In this document: one piece after another, positions 5,763 to 8,313 of the stretch
Layout of the letters: each line of letters begins with the position of its first letter
Position numbering within the stretch: position 1 is the stretch's first letter
Source: Acidaminococcus sp050873445
Lineage (GTDB): Bacteria; Bacillota; Negativicutes; Acidaminococcales; Acidaminococcaceae
Direction: 5' to 3'
Assembly: GCF_050873445.1 (NCBI RefSeq)
Contig: NZ_JBNMIU010000072.1
Coordinates: 1 to 8,313 of the forward strand
DNA: 8,313 nucleotides
Program-made: the position numbers and the translations under genes
The notes under the pieces: model-generated
The model's database searches: none
Told to the model about the DNA's origin: nothing
What the model saw: only the letters and a program-made list of their open reading frames with translations

Positions 5763-6437
5763 ATGGTATCCGCTTTGCTCTCTCTCCTCTCCGATTTGTT
5801 CTACCCCCATGCCTGCCCCGGATGCGGGGAAGGTGTCCCGGGGATGCTGGCTTTGTGCGGCCGGTGCAGGGAGGGAGTCTATCATCCCCGGCCTTTCCAT
5901 CCGGGCAGCCTGGGGTGTCCCCATCTGGACGGACTCTTTTTTCTGTTCGACTACGCCGGAGCCATCCAGGAGGCACTCCACAAAGCCAAATTCGACAAAC
6001 GGGAGGATCTGCTGCCCCGGCTGGCCAGGGAATGGCAGGAAGGGGTGGAGAAGGAAGGACGCTTCAGCTGGCAGTTGCCGGCTGAAGTGCAGCTTGCGGT
6101 GACGGCCATTCCCACGGATCCGGCCCGGCGGAAACAGCGGGGCTATGATGTGCCCGAGGAAATCTTTCGGCCCTGGGCCCGGAAAAGCGGCTACCGATGG
6201 GCAGCACTGCTGCAGCGGGTGCGATCCACCCGGCCCCAGTTCAATCTGACCCCGGCAGAGCGGAAAGCGAACATCCAGGGTTGTTTCGCCCTGGCGCCCA
6301 AGGCGGTGCTGCCTGACATCGTGCTTCTCTGCGATGACATCTGCACCACCGGCACCACGCTGGAAGAGGCGGCCAGAGTGCTGAAACAGGGCGGAGTGAA
6401 GAAGGTGTACGGCCTGGCCCTGGCCAGCAGCAACTAG
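5763..6437 (+). CDS. comF: ComF family protein (phosphoribosyltransferase-like, zinc-ribbon N-terminus)
   Basis: A 224-residue protein. The N-terminal zinc-binding region has CPGC (18-21) and CGRC (32-35); a single C near 51 stands where many relatives have another CxxC. The C-terminal half is a type I phosphoribosyltransferase fold: RRKQRGYD near 122-129, then the ComF-typical T-R-P-Q and ERKAN elements, and the PRPP-binding loop CDDICTTGTT at 190-199 with D191-D192. ComF is needed for natural transformation in several bacteria, where it acts in the cytoplasm with the ComFA translocase and DprA; many non-competent bacteria keep it (GntX-like) with unclear function. Its position right after recD2 gives a DNA-handling pair and likely coupled translation. 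No comFA gene is seen next to it. The gene name is by family, not proof of competence. Confidence 0.92.
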   Translation: MVSALLSLLSDLFYPHACPGCGEGVPGMLALCGRCREGVYHPRPFHPGSLGCPHLDGLFFLFDYAGAIQEALHKAKFDKREDLLPRLAREWQEGVEKEGRFSWQLPAEVQLAVTAIPTDPARRKQRGYDVPEEIFRPWARKSGYRWAALLQRVRSTRPQFNLTPAERKANIQGCFALAPKAVLPDIVLLCDDICTTGTTLEEAARVLKQGGVKKVYGLALASSN

Positions 6438-6494
6438 GAATGTCCTGCGTGCAGCGCATCCCGGGCTGCCCGAAAGACCATGTCTACTGTACAG

Positions 6495-6501
6495 AAAGGA
6501 G
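6495..6501 (+). promoter_or_regulatory. Ribosome binding site of the ABC exporter gene
   Basis: AAAGGAG is followed by 9 nt and then the ATG at 6511. The 73-bp gap after comF holds no clear promoter or T-tailed hairpin. Confidence 0.75.
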
Positions 6502-6510
6502 AAAGAAAGC

Positions 6511-8313
6511 ATGAAGAAAGAATCCCTCCTGGCTGTCGGGTTCAGCCAGGGAACCTCCTGGCTGCGGCTCCTGAAGGTACTGCGGGAATTCAGGGGAGCT
6601 GCGCTCCTGACGCCTGTCACCGTCATGGGGGAGGTGGTGTTTGAGGCCATGATCCCTTATGAAATCGCCCTGCTGGTGAACGACGTGAAAGCAGGCTGCA
6701 GCCTGGAACGGATCCTCCATTACGGCTGGATCCTACTGCTCATGGCTTTGGCCGCCCTTTTCTTCGGGTATGTGGCAGGGCTGGCCTGTGCCAAGTCTTC
6801 CTGCGGATTTGCCCGGAACCTGCGCCGGGATGTGTTCTACCAGATCCAGAAATTCTCCTTCGGCAATATCGACCGGTTTTCTTCCGCTTCCCTGGTGACC
6901 CGGCTCACCACTGACATCCAGAATATCCAGATGGCCTTTATGATGCTGGTCCGCACGGCCTTTCGGGCGCCTTTCAACCTGCTGGCGTCTTTTTTTATGG
7001 CCTGGTACATGGGCGGCAGCATGGCCCTGTGCTTCCTGGTGGTGATCCCTGTCCTGGCGGTGGGGCTGTATAAGATCGCTATGGTTTCCGTGGCTCAGTT
7101 CCGGGTGGGCTTTCCCCAATATGATGCCCTGAACTATAAGGTGGAAGAGAACATCAAGGGCATCCGGGTGGTGAAATCCTTTGTGCGGGAAGAAAAGGAA
7201 ATCTCCAAATTCGACGAAACCGCCAAAAAGGTGCAGCAGCTCTTTACCAAAGGCGAACGGTATGTGGCCCTGAACAATCCCCTGATGCAGATCTGCATTT
7301 ACGGGGTCATGGTGTTCCTGCTTACCCAGGGCTCCCGGCTGATCCTGACCACCCGGGGACAGGCCCTGGACGTGGGACAGTTTTCTACCCTGCTTACCTA
7401 CAGCTTCCAGATCCTGGGTTCTCTTATGATGCTGTCCATGATCATGGTCATGCTGACCTTTACGGAAGAAAGTGTCCAGCGGGTCCTGGCGGTATTAAGA
7501 GAACAGAGCACGCTTGTTTCTCCGGATGATCCGGTGGAAACAGCAGCGGATGGATCAGTGGAATTCGACCATGTGGAATTTTCCTACGAAGGCAGTACAG
7601 GGGAACCGGTGCTGCAGGACATCAATCTGCAGGTAAAAAGCGGGGAGACCATTGGCATCGTAGGGGGGACCGGCAGCGGCAAGTCCTCTTTGGTGCAGCT
7701 GATTCCCCGGCTGTATGACGTTACGGCCGGCAGCGTGAAAGTGGGCGGCGTGGATGTGCGCCGGTACGGGCTGGAACCTCTGCGGGAAAGTGTGGCCATG
7801 GTACTGCAGAAGAACCTGCTGTTTTCAGGCACTGTGGCGGAAAACCTGCGCTGGGGCAACCCCCAGGCCACCCGTAGAGAAATCGAAGAGACCAGCCGCT
7901 GGGCCTGTGCAGACGAATTCATCCAGCGAATGCCCAGGGGGTATGACACCCGGGTGGAACAAGGCGGAAGCAATTTCTCCGGCGGCCAGAAACAGCGTCT
8001 GTGCATTGCCCGGGCCCTGCTGAAAAAACCAAAAATCCTGATCCTGGATGACAGCACTTCCGCCGTGGATACCAGGACGGACCGGAAAATCCGGGATGCC
8101 CTGCGCAGCGCTCTGCCCGGTACGACCACCTTCATCATCGCCCAGCGGCTGAGTTCGGTGGAAAAGGCTGACCGGATCCTGGTCCTGGACAAGGGACGCA
8201 TTGACGGTATCGGCACCCACAGTGAGCTGCTCCGGACCAATGCCATCTATCAGGAAATGGCCCGGTCCCAGAATCTGGCCGAAACCGAAGGAAAGGAGGG
8301 GAGAGACCATGAC
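6511..8313 (+). CDS. ABC exporter half-transporter (TMD-NBD), degenerate-site subunit, 3' end outside window
   Basis: Open from ATG 6511 to the window edge (601 codons, no stop seen). Residues about 25-320 form a type I exporter membrane domain with hydrophobic segments near 29-50, 73-93, 141-195 (two), 257-277 and 291-316. The NBD follows: Walker A GGTGSGKSS at 385-393 (K391), Q-loop Q433, signature NFSGGQ at 488-493, Walker B ILILD at 509-513, and D-loop SAVD at 517-520. The catalytic Glu after Walker B is D514 and the switch His is Q545 (IIAQRL). In heterodimeric exporters such as TM287/288 and BmrCD, one subunit has these kinds of changes, so this is probably the degenerate half of a heterodimer. 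Substrate (drug, lipid or peptide) is unknown. The ATG has AAAGGAG (6495-6501) upstream. It lies 73 nt after comF without a clear terminator between. Confidence 0.93.
   Translation, partial: MKKESLLAVGFSQGTSWLRLLKVLREFRGAALLTPVTVMGEVVFEAMIPYEIALLVNDVKAGCSLERILHYGWILLLMALAALFFGYVAGLACAKSSCGFARNLRRDVFYQIQKFSFGNIDRFSSASLVTRLTTDIQNIQMAFMMLVRTAFRAPFNLLASFFMAWYMGGSMALCFLVVIPVLAVGLYKIAMVSVAQFRVGFPQYDALNYKVEENIKGIRVVKSFVREEKEISKFDETAKKVQQLFTKGERYVALNNPLMQICIYGVMVFLLTQGSRLILTTRGQALDVGQFSTLLTYSFQILGSLMMLSMIMVMLTFTEESVQRVLAVLREQSTLVSPDDPVETAADGSVEFDHVEFSYEGSTGEPVLQDINLQVKSGETIGIVGGTGSGKSSLVQLIPRLYDVTAGSVKVGGVDVRRYGLEPLRESVAMVLQKNLLFSGTVAENLRWGNPQATRREIEETSRWACADEFIQRMPRGYDTRVEQGGSNFSGGQKQRLCIARALLKKPKILILDDSTSAVDTRTDRKIRDALRSALPGTTTFIIAQRLSSVEKADRILVLDKGRIDGIGTHSELLRTNAIYQEMARSQNLAETEGKEGRDHD
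8309..8313 (+). CDS. Start of the next gene, presumably the partner ABC half-transporter (only 5 bases in window)
   Basis: ATG at 8309-8311 is preceded by GGAGGGG (8295-8301) at 7 nt, a strong ribosome site inside the end of the exporter gene. It is in a different frame from that gene, which has not yet stopped, so the two overlap. That the product is the consensus-site partner subunit is inferred from the degenerate NBD of the first gene and the usual pairing of such genes; no coding sequence is available to test it. Confidence 0.55.

Noticed and set aside
6438..6510. Hairpin terminator between comF and the ABC gene
   Set aside because: Only short imperfect stems (such as GCAGC with GCTGC) are present and no T run follows, so termination here is not supported.
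4900..6650. Long minus-strand open frames (4900-5976 and 5619-6650) opposite recD2, comF and the ABC gene
   Set aside because: The plus strand carries complete, motif-intact genes here; the antisense frames have no ribosome site and span gene borders, as expected from GC-rich third positions.

Overview
The window looks like ordinary chromosomal DNA from a GC-rich member of the Bacillota. Strong AGGAGG-type ribosome sites, sigma-A/sigma-70 type promoters, RecD2 without RecBC, a ComF gene and a heterodimer-type ABC exporter all fit this. The mix of Gram-positive style genes with high G/C at third codon positions, plus an S-adenosylmethionine decarboxylase-related gene, makes a Negativicute of the Acidaminococcus kind a reasonable guess. 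That guess is inference and not proven by anything here. I see no phage, transposon, tRNA, rRNA or CRISPR sequence.

Layout. On the left (about 1-664, minus strand) lies a secreted small protein, possibly of the IseA cell-wall hydrolase inhibitor type, ending in a bidirectional terminator. It is divergent from a Gph-like HAD phosphatase (768-1421, plus), with back-to-back promoters between them. The phosphatase converges on a minus-strand cluster across a 20-bp perfect bidirectional terminator. Read in its own direction, that cluster is an S-adenosylmethionine decarboxylase-related protein that appears to lack the pyruvoyl serine (3437-2976), a terminator or attenuator hairpin, a second HAD hydrolase (2918-2229), and an exported protein made of 40 uninterrupted pentapeptide repeats (2225-1479).

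A 151-bp intergenic region (3438-3588) carries two divergent promoters whose -35 elements lie on top of each other. The rightward one drives recD2 (3589-5751), tightly followed by a comF-like gene (5763-6437), then the first half of an ABC exporter (6511 to past the window end) whose NBD has Asp and Gln at the usual Glu and His positions. The next gene starts at 8309, overlapping the exporter gene, and is presumably the partner half.

How the genes relate. recD2 and comF both concern DNA handling (helicase/recombination and natural-transformation-type functions). The two exported proteins on the left act outside the cytoplasmic membrane. The two HAD enzymes belong to different branches and need not act together. 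The oddest items are the apparently inactive decarboxylase homologue with a very basic tail, the perfect-register secreted pentapeptide protein, and the superimposed divergent promoters. I did not find a convincing new multi-gene system.
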